5,860 bases of DNA from contig JAZPZL010000179.1 of NCBI GenBank assembly GCA_045544655.1, positions 1 through 5,860 on the forward strand, written 5' to 3'. Origin of the DNA: RGIG5579 sp045544655. Lineage in GTDB: Bacteria; Bacillota; Clostridia; Oscillospirales; SIG627. The translations under genes and the position numbers were made by a program. The notes beneath the pieces are model-generated. The model was not told the origin of the DNA, made no database searches, and worked only from the letters and a program-made list of their open reading frames with translations. Below, piece by piece: positions 4,872 through 5,860 of this stretch; the stretch's first letter is position 1, and each line of letters begins with the position of its first letter.

Positions 4872-5860
4872 TTGAAAAGAATTCTTGCCCTCACCCTTTC
4901 CGTCCTGATGCTTGCGGCACTGGTACTTCCCATGTCCTCCTGCTCCGATGCCAATACCCTGGTGGTATGCAACTGGGGCGAGTATATGTCCACGGGTGCC
5001 GACTGTGACTACGACGTCATCAAAGAATTTGAGAAAACCACGGGAATCCGCGTCAAATACGTTACGGCGGAATCCAACGAGGCTCTCTATTCCAAAATGA
5101 AGACCGGTTCGGGAAAATACGACGTGATCTTCCCCTCGGACTATATGGCAGAGCGTATGATCAACGAAGGAATGCTTGCCGAGATCAATTTTGACAACGT
5201 TCCCAATTTTGCCAACATTATGGATAACTGGAAGGGTCTGGAATACGATCCTGCACAGAAGTACACCGTTCCCTATTTTTGGGGCACGGTAGGCTTGATC
5301 TACAATGAGAAAATGCTGAAAAAAGAGGATCTGGCTCTGGTAGAAGAATGCAGAGACTGGAGCATTTTGTGGAGCAAGAATTACCCCAAGCAGATCATGA
5401 TGTTTGACAATCCCCGCGATGCCTTCGGCATTGCGCTGAAGCAGCTCGGCTATTCTCAGAATACCGTTGAGGAGGCTCAGCTCCGCGAGGCGGCAGAGCT
5501 TCTGAAGGAGCAACAGTTCTACTATGCCATGGACCAGTTCTTTGAAATGATGCCCTCCGGCTCCCTTGCCGTAGGTGCTTATTACGCGGGTGACTGTATG
5601 TCCGTAATGGAAGAGAACCCCGATCTAAAATTCGTGATTCCCGAATGCGGAACCAATATGTTCAGCGATGCAATGTGTATTCCCAAGACCAGCACGAAGA
5701 AGGAAATGGCGGAAAAGTTCATCAATTTTATGCTTTCTCCCGATGCAGGCAAAGCAAATACCATGTACGTGAACTACTCCACTCCCAACAGAGCCGTTTG
5801 GGATCTTCTGGAGGAAGAGATCAAGACCAGCGAGATCGCCTATCCCCAGATCAATGAAAA
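4872..5860 (+). CDS. potD: PotD, spermidine/putrescine-binding lipoprotein (3' end outside window)
   Basis: An open frame from TTG to the window edge, 329 residues; family members are about 350, so only the extreme C-terminus is missing. It captures polyamine outside the cell and delivers it to PotB/PotC. Residues 1-23 are a lipoprotein signal peptide (KRILALTLSVLML) ending in MSSC, with Cys24 the likely lipidated residue, as expected in a Gram-positive. Family motifs follow: NWGEY (34-38), KYDVIFPSDYMAERM (82-96), PYFWGTVGL (134-142), the PRDAFGIALKQLGYS stretch (181-195), SDAMCIPKTS (265-274) and a C-lobe segment like the E. coli one (FINFMLSPDAGK, 283-294; YSTPN, 302-306). Compared from memory with E. 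coli PotD, Asp257 is kept (Asp266), while Trp229, Trp255 and Asp168 appear as Tyr238, Phe264 and Asn180, and Glu171 as Asp183. Substrate preference between putrescine and spermidine cannot be read off. The frame is unbroken. Confidence 0.95.
   Translation, partial: MKRILALTLSVLMLAALVLPMSSCSDANTLVVCNWGEYMSTGADCDYDVIKEFEKTTGIRVKYVTAESNEALYSKMKTGSGKYDVIFPSDYMAERMINEGMLAEINFDNVPNFANIMDNWKGLEYDPAQKYTVPYFWGTVGLIYNEKMLKKEDLALVEECRDWSILWSKNYPKQIMMFDNPRDAFGIALKQLGYSQNTVEEAQLREAAELLKEQQFYYAMDQFFEMMPSGSLAVGAYYAGDCMSVMEENPDLKFVIPECGTNMFSDAMCIPKTSTKKEMAEKFINFMLSPDAGKANTMYVNYSTPNRAVWDLLEEEIKTSEIAYPQINE

Noticed and set aside
4839..5513. Open frame of 224 codons on the minus strand opposite potD
   Set aside because: It is antisense to the clear potD frame, which continues unbroken across it. 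It shows no family motif.

Overview
The window is about 5.9 kb of dense bacterial chromosome. It most likely comes from an anaerobic Firmicute of the class Clostridia. The reasons are strong AAGGAGG-type ribosome binding sites, TTG starts, short A/T-rich intergenic DNA between moderately GC-rich genes, cysteine-rich proteins, lipoprotein-anchored substrate capture and sigma-A-type promoters. The genus cannot be named from this sequence. Two operons diverge from a 208-bp intergenic region (1637-1844).

The leftward operon (minus strand, about 1636 down to 1) reads: a 111-residue protein I do not recognise, a cyclophilin-type peptidyl-prolyl isomerase made as a lipoprotein, a second cyclophilin with no signal peptide, and the first 46 codons of ribF (riboflavin kinase/FAD synthetase), cut by the window edge. 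Gene junctions are tight: an ATGA overlap, then 13 nt, then 3 nt. The two cyclophilins are tandem paralogues that share long identical nucleotide blocks. They put the same enzyme in two compartments, cytosol and outer face of the membrane. The operon has a perfect TTGACA-17-TATAAT promoter whose predicted +1 falls exactly on the A of the first gene's ATG, which suggests a leaderless mRNA.

The rightward operon (plus strand, 1845 to beyond 5860) is a complete potABCD-type spermidine/putrescine ABC importer in the order ATPase (potA), permease (potB), permease (potC), substrate-binding lipoprotein (potD). PotD starts at TTG and loses only its last few dozen residues at the window edge. It is driven by a TTGACT-17-TATGAT promoter. 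PotA is about 90-100 residues longer than usual because its C-terminal TOBE-type regulatory region is present twice. PotD keeps the fold and most ligand-site motifs but differs at several positions that contact the polyamine in the E. coli protein.

Between the two promoters lies an 11-bp perfect inverted repeat inside a run of A- and T-tracts. Both predicted transcripts exclude it, so it would act at the DNA level. I see no RNA genes, CRISPR array, mobile element or phage signal. The gene content is ordinary housekeeping and transport. The points worth a second look are the duplicated PotA regulatory domain, the apparent leaderless promoter, the unexplained 111-residue protein and the divergent control region.
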